From an uncultured Kordia sp. (GTDB lineage: Bacteria; Bacteroidota; Bacteroidia; Flavobacteriales; Flavobacteriaceae), in NCBI RefSeq assembly GCF_947489565.1, contig NZ_CANLEA010000024.1, positions 1 through 64,000 on the forward strand: a stretch of 64,000 nt of DNA, written 5' to 3'. A model generated the notes under the pieces. The model ran no database searches and was not told where the DNA came from. It saw only the letters and a list, made by a program, of their open reading frames with translations. Of this stretch, positions 27,230 to 36,567 are shown in pieces. The position numbers were made by a program, and so were the translations under genes. Positions within the stretch are counted from its first letter, which is position 1, and each line of letters starts with the position of its first letter.

Positions 27230-28210
27230 ATGACCAATTCAAATAAAGACATATTACGAACAAGATTGAATGATTTATTTGAAAAACCTGTTTACACGAG
27301 TTTAAAAATATATACCAAAGGGAATAAGATATATGTGCTTAAATATGTAAACTTCAAGGTGTATATATTGATCATTCCTCAAGCGCCATTGAATGAAAAT
27401 CAAAGAAGTGCTTTACTAAATTTCGGATATAAGGAATTATGGGAAAAGATCAATTATGAAAAATATAGTAATTATTCGGATGCTTCTTCACAAAATCAAC
27501 TCATTGATACGATTGATTCTATTTTTACTGAAGTTTTTAAGGTTGAACCCGAACGCACATGGCGGTATACATTAAATACTGGAATGGCAGTTCTTAAGGA
27601 CAATAAAACTCCTTTATTAACAGTATCAGAAAGACTTGAAAGAAACAAAAGAAAAAGAAAATTATTAAAAATAGTATACAATGATTTTACATATTCTTTA
27701 GTGTTATCAGTACTTATATTCCTTGTGTTTTTTTATGAAAACTTGCTTAACTCTTTAACAATAAAGACAAGTTTAATTATAGTTGGAATTTCTTTTATGA
27801 TCATTAAAATCAGTCAATTTGTGATGAAACTAAAGATTCCATCTTTTGGAAAGAAACGATTTATGAGCGAAGAGTATTCGAATTATTTCAAGCGAAACGG
27901 ATTCCATAAAAAGGGAGATAGATATCATGGAAATATACAAGGTTTTTCAGTAGAGTTAATGTTTTCTGGGTATCATCATAATATGATAACTGTGTACCAT
28001 AAAGAGATTGGCTGGGATAAAGTTTTAGAAATGCCTAAAGGAAAACGCTTTAGCAGTACTTCCTATAATTGGACAGGAAAGTTCTATTCTCAAAAATTAA
28101 TCAAGCTCAGATTGCCAAAGGAGAAAATACTACAAGAAGCCAAAGAATTTGTTGAATTCATAATAAGTCACAAAATTGAAAAGAGACATACTGCCAAAAC
28201 TCAGTATTAA
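27230..28210 (+). CDS. Hypothetical membrane protein, 326 aa
   Basis: Two adjacent hydrophobic helices (about 160-178 and 183-201) lie between a soluble N-terminal half and a C-terminal half with many basic residues. No family is recognised. The C-terminal part (FSVELMFSGYHHNMITVYHKEIGW) looks like a beta-rich domain. The ORF is intact, and a hairpin spans its stop codon. Confidence 0.6.
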   Translation: MTNSNKDILRTRLNDLFEKPVYTSLKIYTKGNKIYVLKYVNFKVYILIIPQAPLNENQRSALLNFGYKELWEKINYEKYSNYSDASSQNQLIDTIDSIFTEVFKVEPERTWRYTLNTGMAVLKDNKTPLLTVSERLERNKRKRKLLKIVYNDFTYSLVLSVLIFLVFFYENLLNSLTIKTSLIIVGISFMIIKISQFVMKLKIPSFGKKRFMSEEYSNYFKRNGFHKKGDRYHGNIQGFSVELMFSGYHHNMITVYHKEIGWDKVLEMPKGKRFSSTSYNWTGKFYSQKLIKLRLPKEKILQEAKEFVEFIISHKIEKRHTAKTQY

Positions 28211-28234
28211 GAATAGCTACTAAATACTGAGTTT
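28197..28234. terminator. Hairpin at the convergent ends of the unknown gene and trpA
   Basis: AAACTCAGTATT and AATACTGAGTTT form a perfect 12-bp stem around a 14-base loop. The stem includes the stop codon of the plus-strand gene. The A/T flanks are short, so it is a plausible bidirectional terminator. Confidence 0.6.
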
Positions 28235-28308
28235 AGAAATAGTTTCTTGTGTATAGTACGTCCATAATTTTAAATTCGTCTTTTAAAATATAAAATTAGT
28301 GTACTCTA

Positions 28309-29076
28309 TTAGTTGCCTAAAACACCATTTACAAAGGTATCAATGGTTTTTGTTCCGTTTTTCGTCAAATGTTTGATAAAAGCGCTTCCAATAATAGCAC
28401 CTTTTGCTTTGTTGGTTGCTTGTGTAAACGTTTCATGATTGGAAATTCCGAAACCAACAATCTGCGGATTTTTCAAGTTCATATTTCCAATGCGGTCAAA
28501 ATAGGTTTCTTGGGTATTTCCAAAACTATTTTTAGCGCCCGTAGTTCCTGCCGAACTTACCATATAAATAAATCCGTCAGAAATACTATCGATAAATCGG
28601 ATGCGTTCTTCAGAAGTTTGCGGTGTAATTAAAAATACATTGATGAGACCGTACTTTTCAAAAATGGCTTGGTATTGTTCATGATACACATTTACTGGCA
28701 TATCAGGAATAATCAATCCGTCAATACCAACTTCTTGACATTTGGCGCAGAAAGCTTCAATTCCGTATTGCATCATCGGATTCAAATATCCCATAATAAT
28801 CAAAGGAATAGAAACGGTTTCGCGAATATTTGTGAGTTGACTAAAGAGTAATTCACTCGTCATTCCGTTTTCCAAAGCCTGTGTAGAACTTGCTTGAATC
28901 GTTGGTCCGTCTGCCAAAGGATCGCTAAACGGCAATCCAATTTCGATCATATCAACGCCGCTTTTCTCCAAATCTTCAATCACACCAACAGTATCATTCA
29001 AACTCGGATAACCTGCTGTAAAATATATAGATAATAACTTTTTGTCTTCTTGTAATTTTTGGTTAATTCTATTCAT
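28309..29076 (-). CDS. trpA: Tryptophan synthase alpha subunit
   Basis: TrpA cleaves indole-3-glycerol phosphate to indole and glyceraldehyde 3-phosphate and passes indole to TrpB. The 255-residue TIM barrel has the catalytic Glu45 (MIEIGLPFSDP) and Asp56 (PLADGP), and GFGISNHETF in the phosphate-binding region. Length is slightly short but usual for Bacteroidota. It is the last gene of the trp operon, 82 bases after trpB. Confidence 0.97.
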   Translation of the reverse strand: MNRINQKLQEDKKLLSIYFTAGYPSLNDTVGVIEDLEKSGVDMIEIGLPFSDPLADGPTIQASSTQALENGMTSELLFSQLTNIRETVSIPLIIMGYLNPMMQYGIEAFCAKCQEVGIDGLIIPDMPVNVYHEQYQAIFEKYGLINVFLITPQTSEERIRFIDSISDGFIYMVSSAGTTGAKNSFGNTQETYFDRIGNMNLKNPQIVGFGISNHETFTQATNKAKGAIIGSAFIKHLTKNGTKTIDTFVNGVLGN

Positions 29077-29158
29077 GGTAATAGTATTGTGTATTGAGTT
29101 TTTAGTAGTGAGATGTGTGTTTTATATTGTCTCATATCTCATTGCTAATATCTCACAA

Positions 29159-30346
29159 CTATAATTTAAAATAATCAATATATGTGTTTAAGTCCTTGTC
29201 TCCACGACCTGATAAATTCAGCACGACAATTTCGTCTTCTTTGAATTTTCTCGTGTCAAAAACGGCTAATGCATGTGACGTTTCAATAGCAGGAATAATT
29301 CCTTCGAGTTGCGATAATTCCAAACCTGCAGTCATAGCTTCATCATCTGTGATTGAAATAAATTCAGCACGTTTACTTGCATATAAATGTGCGTGCATTG
29401 GACCAACTCCAGGATAATCTAAACCAGCCGAAATGGAATACGGTTCTGTGATTTGTCCGTCTTTGGTTTGCATCAACAATGTTCTACTTCCGTGAATAAT
29501 TCCATCTTCACCTAAAACAGAAGTCGCTGCACTTTCACCAGAATGAATTCCTTTTCCGGCGGCTTCTACTGCAATTAAATTCACACGTTCATCATCTAAA
29601 TACTGATAAAAAGCACCAGCAGCATTGCTTCCGCCACCGACACATGCAATTACATGATCTGGATACGAACGACCTTCTTTTTCTTGTAATTGCCATTCCA
29701 TTTCTTCTGAAATCACCGCTTGAAAACGAGCTACCATATCTGGATACGGATGTGGACCTACTACCGAACCAATAATATAATGTGTGTTTACAGGATTGCT
29801 AATCCAATCGCGAATAGCTTCGTTGGTGGCATCTTTTAAGGTTCTACTTCCAGACATTGCTGCACGAACCTCAGCGCCTAACATTTTCATTCGTGCTACA
29901 TTTGGTGCCTGACGTGCAATGTCAATTTCCCCCATGTATACAATACATTCCATGCCCATGAGCGCACAAACTGTTGCTGTGGCTACACCATGTTGTCCTG
30001 CACCTGTTTCTGCGATAATTCGGGTTTTCCCCAAACGTTTCGCCATCAAAATTTGTCCAATCGTGTTGTTTACTTTGTGTGCGCCTGTATGGTTTAAATC
30101 TTCTCTTTTTAGATAGATTTTTGTATTGTATTTCGCAGACAAACGTTCTGCAAAAAATAGTGGAGAAGGTCTGCCTACATAATCTTTTAGTAACTGTTTG
30201 AATTCTTTTTGAAAAGAATCTTCATACATGATTTCCAAATACTTTTGACGTAATTCTTCGACATTCGGATATAACATTTCAGGAATGTAAGCACCGCCAA
30301 ATGTGCCGTAATATCCTTTTTCGTTAACGTGATAGGTCTTTTTCAT
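29159..30346 (-). CDS. trpB: Tryptophan synthase beta subunit
   Basis: TrpB joins indole and serine to make tryptophan using pyridoxal phosphate. The 395-residue protein has the Schiff-base lysine in HTGAHKVNN (Lys91), the phosphate-binding GGGSNA motif, and the C-terminal LSGRGDKD. All are intact. It sits between trpF (33-base gap) and trpA. Confidence 0.98.
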   Translation of the reverse strand: MKKTYHVNEKGYYGTFGGAYIPEMLYPNVEELRQKYLEIMYEDSFQKEFKQLLKDYVGRPSPLFFAERLSAKYNTKIYLKREDLNHTGAHKVNNTIGQILMAKRLGKTRIIAETGAGQHGVATATVCALMGMECIVYMGEIDIARQAPNVARMKMLGAEVRAAMSGSRTLKDATNEAIRDWISNPVNTHYIIGSVVGPHPYPDMVARFQAVISEEMEWQLQEKEGRSYPDHVIACVGGGSNAAGAFYQYLDDERVNLIAVEAAGKGIHSGESAATSVLGEDGIIHGSRTLLMQTKDGQITEPYSISAGLDYPGVGPMHAHLYASKRAEFISITDDEAMTAGLELSQLEGIIPAIETSHALAVFDTRKFKEDEIVVLNLSGRGDKDLNTYIDYFKL

Positions 30347-30379
30347 GTTTTCAACGTTCTCGCGTAAGCGGGAATCTTT

Positions 30380-31024
30380 TTATTTAGTTATAATATTTTC
30401 TTTAAACTCTCTTAATGCTTCAATATTCTTCAATCCGGGAACGATTTCAAATTTACTATTTACATCCAAGGCATAACAATATGTTGAAGCGTTACTTTTC
30501 ATAAAATCGTTCAATTTTGTGATTGTTTCCAAACCAATGCCGCCACTTAGAAAAAACGGTGTTGTGGATGGATAATTTTCCAATACAGTCCAATCAAACG
30601 TAACACCATTTCCGCCAGGCAATTTCCCTTTGGTATCAAACAAAAAATAGTCAACGCAAGATTCATATGGCTTCAAAGTGGCAAAATCAAATTCGTCTTT
30701 TATCGAAAATACTTTGATGATTTCAATTTGATGACTGAATTCTAAATGACATATTCTATTTAATTCTTGACAAAACTCTGGACTTTCATTTCCGTGTAAT
30801 TGCACAGCTTGTAAATCGTGTAATCTTATTTTTTTGAAAATATCTTCTATGGAAGCATTGACAAAAACACCAGTTTTCTTAATTCCTTTTGGAATTTCAG
30901 GAATGACCGTGTCAAAAAAACGTGATGATTTTCTGTAAAATATAAAACCCAAATAATCAGGCTGTAATGCGCTTACAGCTTTCATATTGTCTTCATATTT
31001 CATTCCGCATATTTTGAGTTTCAT
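30380..31024 (-). CDS. trpF: Phosphoribosylanthranilate isomerase
   Basis: TrpF isomerises phosphoribosylanthranilate. The 214-residue TIM barrel begins MKLKICGMKYEDN with the catalytic Cys of the KICGM motif and carries the catalytic Asp in FLFDTKGKLPGGNG, then FFLSGGIGLE and ALDVNSKFE. It is separate from trpC, as is usual in Bacteroidota. A palindromic repeat fills the gap to trpC. Confidence 0.96.
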   Translation of the reverse strand: MKLKICGMKYEDNMKAVSALQPDYLGFIFYRKSSRFFDTVIPEIPKGIKKTGVFVNASIEDIFKKIRLHDLQAVQLHGNESPEFCQELNRICHLEFSHQIEIIKVFSIKDEFDFATLKPYESCVDYFLFDTKGKLPGGNGVTFDWTVLENYPSTTPFFLSGGIGLETITKLNDFMKSNASTYCYALDVNSKFEIVPGLKNIEALREFKENIITK

Positions 31025-31085
31025 CCTAAAACTTGTTTTTACATTCCCGAGAAATTGGGAAACTGTTTTAATCTTTTTATTTTCT

Positions 31086-31140
31086 TATGGATTCCTGCCT
31101 ACGCAGGAATGACAATCTGAATTCTTATTGTCATTCTGCA
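31086..31140. repeat. Palindromic repeats between trpC and trpF
   Basis: ATTCCTGCCTACGCAGGAAT is a near-perfect palindrome. It is followed by GACAATC...ATTGTC and by GTCATTCTGCATTTG. The same ATTCC-type palindromes occur near 30356-30377 and 31945-31963, and twice in 38911-38975. Confidence 0.65.
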
Positions 31141-31153
31141 TTTGTTGCGGAAT

Positions 31154-31939
31154 CTACTTCTTCAAATCCTTAATAAACTCCAAAGCACTGTCGCCTGGGT
31201 TTTCTGTTTTCATAAAATTTTCACCAATTAGAAAACCTTGATATCCATATGGTTGTAAATCTTTGATAGCTGCTACCGAACTAATGCCGCTTTCCGATAC
31301 TTTTACAAAGTCGTTAGGAATATGCGTCGATAATTCTTTACTAATATCAGTACTTACTTCGAAGGTTTTTAGGTTTCTATTGTTTACACCTAACATGTCT
31401 AAAGATGGCATGATTGATTTTTGCAATTCTTCTAAATTGTGCACTTCCAATAGAACATCTAAGCCTAAACTTTTGGCTGTTTCTGATAAGTTTTTAATTT
31501 CATCTCTAGTCAATACGGCTGCGATCAATAAAATGACATCGGCGCCATAAGATTTTGCTTCAATGATTTGGTATTCATCAATGATAAATTCCTTTCGTAA
31601 AATTGGTAATTGTGCACTTGCTCTTGCTAATAATACATCGTCAAGCGAACCACCAAAATACTTTCCATCTGTTAATACCGACATGCCACAAACTCCTGCA
31701 TTTTCATATCCTGTAGCGACGTCTTGCACGCTTGCACTTTGATTGATAACAGCTTTGGAAGGAGAACGTCTTTTAAATTCTGAAATGATACCTGTGTTAC
31801 TGACTTTTAATGCCGCAGATAAAGAAGAAGTCTCACGATCGAATAATGTCGAACGCTCCAAATGCGACACTGGTACGATACTTTTTTTCAGTGAAACTTC
31901 TTTGTACTTATCTGCTATGATTTTATCTAAAATTGTCAT
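31154..31939 (-). CDS. trpC: Indole-3-glycerol phosphate synthase
   Basis: TrpC closes the indole ring of CdRP. The 261-residue barrel carries the family motifs SEFKRRSPSKAVI (catalytic Lys region), LTDGKYFGGS, LRKEFIIDEYQI, EVHNLEEL, LGVNNRNLKTF and VSESGI. It is single-function, not fused to trpF. It is 31 bases downstream of trpD. Confidence 0.97.
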   Translation of the reverse strand: MTILDKIIADKYKEVSLKKSIVPVSHLERSTLFDRETSSLSAALKVSNTGIISEFKRRSPSKAVINQSASVQDVATGYENAGVCGMSVLTDGKYFGGSLDDVLLARASAQLPILRKEFIIDEYQIIEAKSYGADVILLIAAVLTRDEIKNLSETAKSLGLDVLLEVHNLEELQKSIMPSLDMLGVNNRNLKTFEVSTDISKELSTHIPNDFVKVSESGISSVAAIKDLQPYGYQGFLIGENFMKTENPGDSALEFIKDLKK

Positions 31940-31970
31940 ATTTATTTGCCGCGAAAGCGGTAATCTTTTG

Positions 31971-32963
31971 TTACTTACTCAATTCTTGTAATTTCTTCAA
32001 TACTTGCAACGCTTTTCCAGATTGCAAAGATTCTTTAGCAATTTCAAAACCTTCTTTCGCTTCCAAACCTTGTACCGTAGCAATGGCCATTGCGGCATTG
32101 GCACAAACGACATTATTTTGCGGACCCGTTCCGTTCCCTTCTAAAATATCAGTAAAGATTTTGGCAGCAGAAGCCACAGAATCTCCACCGTAAATGGCAG
32201 CTTGCGTATGTTGTGGAACTCCAAAATCTTCAGGAGTTAGCATTTCTTCCGAATTGTTTCGGATGGCTTTTGTCGGTCCTGTTAGTGAAATTTCATCATA
32301 GCCGTCTAACGCATGCAAAATGGTGTAGTTTTTATCGGTGTTTTGGTATAAATAACCATACATTCTCGCCAATTCTAAGTTGAATACACCAACCATTTGA
32401 TTTTTTGGGAAGGACGGATTTACCATAGGTCCTAGCATATTAAAGAATGTTTTGATTCCCAATGCTCTACGAATAGGTGCTACATTTTTCATGGCTGGAT
32501 GAAATAATGGTGCATGTAATACACAAATTCCAGCTTTGTCAATAGACTTCTCTAAGAAATCAATATCATTGGTAAATTTGATACCTAAATGTTCCATCAC
32601 GTTTGAAGAACCACTTACCGAAGAAACACCGTAGTTTCCATGTTTTGCTACTTTTACACCTGCACCAGCTGTGATAAAGGATGCTAATGTGGAAATGTTG
32701 AACGTATCTTTTCCATCGCCGCCGGTTCCGCATAAATCAATAGCATTATATGCTGATAAATCTACCGGAATGCAGAGTTCTAATAACGCATCACGGAAAC
32801 CTTTTAATTCTGCCAAAGTTACGCTTCGCATCATAAAAACAGTTAAGAACGAAGCAATCTGACTAGGATTGTACATGTCTTTGGAAATATTGACCAATAC
32901 TTGTTTGGCTTCTGTTTCAGAAATGTTTTCCTGATTAATAAGTCTATTTAATAATTTTTTCAT
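31971..32963 (-). CDS. trpD: Anthranilate phosphoribosyltransferase
   Basis: TrpD joins anthranilate and PRPP. The 330-residue protein has the PRPP loop DLCGTGGDGKDTFNIST, KHGNYGVSSVSGSSNVMEHLG, and HPAMKNVAPIRRALGIKTFFN. All expected elements are present and length is normal. It is not fused to trpG, which lies 122 bases upstream. Confidence 0.97.
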   Translation of the reverse strand: MKKLLNRLINQENISETEAKQVLVNISKDMYNPSQIASFLTVFMMRSVTLAELKGFRDALLELCIPVDLSAYNAIDLCGTGGDGKDTFNISTLASFITAGAGVKVAKHGNYGVSSVSGSSNVMEHLGIKFTNDIDFLEKSIDKAGICVLHAPLFHPAMKNVAPIRRALGIKTFFNMLGPMVNPSFPKNQMVGVFNLELARMYGYLYQNTDKNYTILHALDGYDEISLTGPTKAIRNNSEEMLTPEDFGVPQHTQAAIYGGDSVASAAKIFTDILEGNGTGPQNNVVCANAAMAIATVQGLEAKEGFEIAKESLQSGKALQVLKKLQELSK

Positions 32964-33085
32964 TTGTTTTTTATTAAAAGATTGAAAAATTCAATGATTG
33001 AAAGCTTCAAGTTTTATATTTAGGTGGGAGAGAAGTATTGAGTTTCGAGAAAAATCCTAACTATTAACATCTATTTTACCCAATA

Positions 33086-33652
33086 CTAGTTTCTCACCCA
33101 GTTTTCTAATATTTGTTTTCCGTGTGGCGTCAATACAGATTCTGGATGGTATTGTACACCACGCACGTCATATTCTTTGTGACGAAGGGACATGATTTGT
33201 CCGTTTTCATCATACGAAGTAGCTTCTAAACTGTCTGGTAATGGACTGGCAACAATCCAAGAATGGTAACGTCCGACTTCAAAGTTTTTTGGTAAATCTT
33301 TAAATAACGATTCGTCATCTACAGAAACTTCAACCTTTGTGGCAACACCATGATATACTTCTGCAAGATTTGATAGTGAGCCACCAAAAACTTCACCAAT
33401 AGCTTGTTGCCCTAAACAAACACCAAGAATACTTTTCGTCGGTGCATATTCCGCAATGATTGGTTTTAATAAACCTGCTTCATCAGGAATTCCTGGACCT
33501 GGAGAAAGTATGATTTTTTCATATGCATCAACTTCTTCCAACGAAAGTTGATCGTTTCTTTTGACTGTTACATCACAACCTAAATCTTCCAAATAATGTA
33601 CAAGATTATAAGTGAAGCTATCGTAATTATCTATGACTAGTATTTTTTTCAT
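33086..33652 (-). CDS. trpG: Anthranilate synthase component II (glutamine amidotransferase)
   Basis: TrpG releases ammonia from glutamine for TrpE. The 188-residue class I amidotransferase has the triad Cys79 (GVCLGQQAIGE), His169 and Glu171 (QYHPES), and the oxyanion motif SPGPGIP. In some bacteria the same subunit also serves p-aminobenzoate synthase; no pabB lies nearby to test that. It is separated from trpE by 217 bases of repeat-rich DNA. Confidence 0.95.
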   Translation of the reverse strand: MKKILVIDNYDSFTYNLVHYLEDLGCDVTVKRNDQLSLEEVDAYEKIILSPGPGIPDEAGLLKPIIAEYAPTKSILGVCLGQQAIGEVFGGSLSNLAEVYHGVATKVEVSVDDESLFKDLPKNFEVGRYHSWIVASPLPDSLEATSYDENGQIMSLRHKEYDVRGVQYHPESVLTPHGKQILENWVRN

Positions 33653-33710
33653 TTTTTATTGGCTTTTCGCTTCTAGCCTTTAGCTATTGGCTTTTTTACT
33701 TTTTATTTTC

Positions 33711-33838
33711 AAAGTACTTCTCGATACTATTTTCTTTTAGAAAATCACTCGAAGTGACGATTTGGTTTTTCTTTTAGGTTCAAAATGGTTCTCATGAGCT
33801 ACGCTCGGTATCTACGATAATGCTCGAACTGACATTTG
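33711..33838 (-). repeat. Dispersed hairpin repeats (copy C and a diverged relative) in the trpE-trpG gap
   Basis: On the minus strand, 33760-33711 reads GTCACTTCGAGTGA ... GTATCGAGAAGTAC, the same as copies A and B. At 33835-33788 a related but longer element starts GTCAGTTCGAGC and ends GAGAACC. Both lie inside the trp operon and would be part of its mRNA. Confidence 0.65.
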
Positions 33839-33869
33839 ATATTAATTTAAAATTTAGCATTTAAAATTC

Positions 33870-35264
33870 CTAAATCGTTTCAGCAATTTCTAGCGCTGTA
33901 TTCAACGCTCTCAATTTGTTATATACTTCTTGATTTTCGTTTTCTTCTGATGATTTCGCCACAATTCCTGCTCCAGCTTGGTAATGCAATTTGTGATTTT
34001 TACTTAGAAATGTTCGAATCATAATGGCATGATTAAAGTTTCCGTGAAAATCCATAAACCCAATAGCGCCACCATAAAAATCACGGTTGGAAGTTTCATA
34101 CTTTTCAATGAGTTGCATGGCTTTGTGTTTTGGAGCGCCGCTTAGTGTTCCTGCTGGAAATGTATCTGCTACAACTTGCATAGTTGGAACTTCCGTATGT
34201 TTTTGTGCCGTTACTTTGGATACTAAGTGAATGACATGCGAGAAAAACTGTAATTCTTTATACGTTTCTACTTTGACTTGATTTCCGTTTCGGCTTAAGT
34301 CGTTTCGAGCCAAATCAACTAACATCACATGTTCTGCATTTTCTTTTGGGTCGTCAAAGAGTCTTTTGGCAGCATCGGCATCTTCTTCGTCATTTCCAGT
34401 ACGTTTAAAGGTTCCTGCAATTGGGTGAATTTCGGTATGATTGTCTTTGACAACTAATTGTGCTTCTGGTGAAGAACCGAAGATTTTAAAATCGCCATAA
34501 TCAAAATAGAATAAGTATGGAGAAGGATTAATGCTTCGTAAAGCGCGATACACATTAAATTCGTCTCCTTTAAATTTTTGAATGAACCTTCTTGAGAGTA
34601 CCAATTGAAAAACGTCTCCGCGATAGCAATGTTTTTTTGCCAAAGCTACATTTTGTTTGAACTGTTCGTCATCTAAATTCGATTCGCGTTCACCGTCAAT
34701 TTGAAAGCTATACGTGGTGAAGTTTTTAGAATTTAATAAGTGTTCAATAGTCGCAATATTGTCTTCTTTCTCATAACAATGCGAAAAGATGTACGCTTCA
34801 TTCTTAAAGTGATTGAATGCAATGATATTTTGGTAAATCGCATAGTACATATCTGGAATGTCAAGCGATTGCTCTTTTTTAGAGATTTCTACCGATTCAA
34901 AGTAGCGAACAGCATCATAAGCGATATAGCCAAATAAACCACTATTGATGAATTTAAAATCGTTTTCATCGGTTTCAAACTGTTTTGAAAACTCATGAAT
35001 CAACCCAGGAACATCAGTTGTTGCAGTAATAGGAATGCTATCTTTTTTACCATCTGGAAATTCGCGCGTAAGCGTTTCATTTTCCACCTTTATACTCGCA
35101 ATAGGATTGCAACATACATACGAAAAACTGTTGTCGTTGGCATGGTAGTCACTACTTTCTAGAAGTAAGCTATTTGGGAATTTGTCCCTAATTTTTAAGT
35201 ATACACTTACTGGCGTAATGGTGTCCGCTAATATTTTTTTATGTGTAGTTTTTAATGTGTACAT
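33870..35264 (-). CDS. trpE: Anthranilate synthase component I
   Basis: TrpE converts chorismate and ammonia to anthranilate. The 464-residue protein has the N-terminal SLLLESSDYHAN (the LLES tryptophan feedback site) and the chorismate-binding domain with FGSSPEAQLVV, IHPIAGTFKRTGNDEEDA, LVDLARNDLSRNG and TFPAGTLSGAPKHKAM. All are intact, so both feedback inhibition and attenuation should operate. It is the first structural gene after the leader peptide and terminator at 35283-35405. Confidence 0.97.
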   Translation of the reverse strand: MYTLKTTHKKILADTITPVSVYLKIRDKFPNSLLLESSDYHANDNSFSYVCCNPIASIKVENETLTREFPDGKKDSIPITATTDVPGLIHEFSKQFETDENDFKFINSGLFGYIAYDAVRYFESVEISKKEQSLDIPDMYYAIYQNIIAFNHFKNEAYIFSHCYEKEDNIATIEHLLNSKNFTTYSFQIDGERESNLDDEQFKQNVALAKKHCYRGDVFQLVLSRRFIQKFKGDEFNVYRALRSINPSPYLFYFDYGDFKIFGSSPEAQLVVKDNHTEIHPIAGTFKRTGNDEEDADAAKRLFDDPKENAEHVMLVDLARNDLSRNGNQVKVETYKELQFFSHVIHLVSKVTAQKHTEVPTMQVVADTFPAGTLSGAPKHKAMQLIEKYETSNRDFYGGAIGFMDFHGNFNHAIMIRTFLSKNHKLHYQAGAGIVAKSSEENENQEVYNKLRALNTALEIAETI

Positions 35265-35282
35265 GGTTCAGTTTGTTTCAAA

Positions 35283-35316
35283 AAAAAAGACTTGTCGTGA
35301 TTGACAAGTCTTTTTT
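35283..35316 (-). terminator. trp attenuator terminator
   Basis: On the minus strand GACTTGTC and GACAAGTC pair around a six-base loop, extended by A6/T6 to about 14 bp, and are followed by a T-run of nine. It lies between the leader peptide and trpE. A competing upstream segment (35351-35341, GAGCAAAGTC) can pair with the 5' arm with two bulges. Confidence 0.9.
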
Positions 35317-35347
35317 ATATATCTATTATTTGTAAATAGGGACTTTG

Positions 35348-35370
35348 CTCACGATTCCGAAGTTCGTAAG
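35348..35370 (-). promoter_or_regulatory. trp leader 1:2 hairpin
   Basis: CTTACGA (35370-35364) pairs with TCGTGAG (35354-35348) around a nine-base loop: seven pairs, one of them G-T. The 5' arm begins two bases after the three Trp codons. A stalled ribosome would cover it and free the 3' arm for antitermination. Confidence 0.75.
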
Positions 35371-35405
35371 TTCCACCACCAAGTATTTACTAAATTTTTA
35401 TACAT
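35349..35405 (-). CDS. trpL: trp operon leader peptide
   Basis: This short ORF starts with ATG at 35405 and encodes 18 residues, MYKNLVNTWWWNLRTSES, ending in TGA. Three consecutive TGG codons lie at 35381-35373. It is followed by a hairpin, a Rho-independent terminator and trpE. Low charged tRNA-Trp would stall the ribosome at the Trp codons and favour the antiterminator. The peptide itself probably has no other function. Confidence 0.92.
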   Translation of the reverse strand: MYKNLVNTWWWNLRTSES

Positions 35406-35422
35406 CTTTGTTTTTGTTGTTA

Positions 35423-35430
35423 CAAATATA
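35423..35430 (-). promoter_or_regulatory. -7 promoter element of the trp operon
   Basis: TATATTTG on the minus strand fits TAnnTTTG and ends 17 bases before the leader-peptide ATG, predicting a leader start near 35417. The -33 box is not obvious. The promoter begins about 30 bases after the stop of the YceI gene. Confidence 0.65.
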
Positions 35431-35459
35431 TAGAAATGAATTTTAGAATAAAAAATATT

Positions 35460-36026
35460 TTAAAATTTTAATTCTACCTGTAAGTCAAATTCGTCATTAA
35501 TTGCTTTGTCTTTTAGTCCATCAAAGAAAGAAGCCGAACCGTACTTAATTCCATATTTTGTGCGGTCTACCTTGAATTTTGTTTCCGCAGAATTACTTTC
35601 CAATTCAATGTTAAAAGCTACAGGAGATTTAATTCCTTTAATCGTTAAATCGGCAGCAACTCTGTATACATTGTCATCAGTTTCTACTACTTTTCTAAAG
35701 CTTAAGGTTGCTGTAGGATGCTTTGCTACTCCAAAAAAGTCATCAGATTTTAAGTGTCCATCTAGGTTTTCTTTTCCGCCACCACTTATATCTGTAGTAT
35801 TGATGGTGCTCATGTCAATAGTAAAAGTTCCATTCACTAATTTCCCATCTTTAAACTCTAAGGTTCCATCTTTAAAATCAATAGTTCCTTCGTGCTGACC
35901 TAATACTTTGTATCCAGTCCAAGTCACTTTACTTTCTTTAACGTTGATTTTCTTGTCTTGTGCAACTGCTGTTGAAACGGTAGCAAATACAAACAATGCT
36001 ACTAATGTTAAAATACGTGTTTTCAT
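35460..36026 (-). CDS. YceI family protein, periplasmic
   Basis: YceI proteins are lipocalin-like barrels that bind polyprenyl or other hydrophobic molecules in the periplasm. The 188-residue protein has a signal peptide (LTLVALFVFATVSTAVAQ, about 1-22), VTWTGYKVLGQHEGTIDFKDG and the C-terminal KYGSASFFDGLKDKAINDEF, all typical. It lies 45 bases downstream of the MarR gene on the same strand, so it is probably under MarR control. The trp promoter follows it directly. Confidence 0.92.
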   Translation of the reverse strand: MKTRILTLVALFVFATVSTAVAQDKKINVKESKVTWTGYKVLGQHEGTIDFKDGTLEFKDGKLVNGTFTIDMSTINTTDISGGGKENLDGHLKSDDFFGVAKHPTATLSFRKVVETDDNVYRVAADLTIKGIKSPVAFNIELESNSAETKFKVDRTKYGIKYGSASFFDGLKDKAINDEFDLQVELKF

Positions 36027-36071
36027 TTTTTTGTTTTTTTAATGTACGTCGATAGTGTTTTTAGGGCAATT

Positions 36072-36536
36072 TTATTCGGATTGCGAACCTCTTAATTTTT
36101 CTAATAATGTATTTAAAGTTTCTGCTTCTTCTATCGTAAGTGGTTGCATCATTTGGTCTTCTAGCTCATTTAAAGGTGTATCGATTTCATCTAATAAATG
36201 CAATCCACTTTTTGTGATGATGATTTCCACTTTTCTACGATTTTCTGGACAAACAGTACGTTCTACCAATCCTTTTAAAATCAGCTTATCAATCAGTCGT
36301 GTTGTATTGCTATTTTTATGCACCATTCGCTCTTGAATCGTAGCTAAATTGGCAGGTTTTCCTTTCTGACCTTTTAAAATGCGCAACACATTAAACTGTT
36401 GTAATGATAAATCGTATTGTTTAAAAAGATATGCATACTCTTTTAACAATATGTTGTTAGTGATAAAGAAATTAATAGCAATTTTCTTTGCCAATGGCAA
36501 TGCTGCGTTACTTTTTAATACTTCTTCTAACTTCAT
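36072..36536 (-). CDS. MarR family transcriptional regulator
   Basis: This 154-residue winged-helix protein fits MarR throughout: QYDLSLQQFNVLRILKG, NLATIQERMVHKNSNTTRLIDKLILKGLVERTVCPENRRKVEIIITKSG shows the recognition helix and wing. The ligand is unknown. A perfect 16-bp palindrome lies just upstream (36552-36567) and touches its -7 element, so autoregulation is likely. It is followed by the YceI gene in one transcript. Confidence 0.93.
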   Translation of the reverse strand: MKLEEVLKSNAALPLAKKIAINFFITNNILLKEYAYLFKQYDLSLQQFNVLRILKGQKGKPANLATIQERMVHKNSNTTRLIDKLILKGLVERTVCPENRRKVEIIITKSGLHLLDEIDTPLNELEDQMMQPLTIEEAETLNTLLEKLRGSQSE

Positions 36537-36551
36537 AATTGTATGTACAAT

Positions 36552-36567
36552 ATTTGTATATACAAAT
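36552..36567. promoter_or_regulatory. Candidate MarR operator
   Basis: ATTTGTATATACAAAT is a perfect 16-bp palindrome, 16 bases upstream of the MarR start codon. It overlaps the -7 element (TACATTTG on the minus strand, 36570-36563). Size and placement fit repression by a MarR dimer. Confidence 0.6.
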
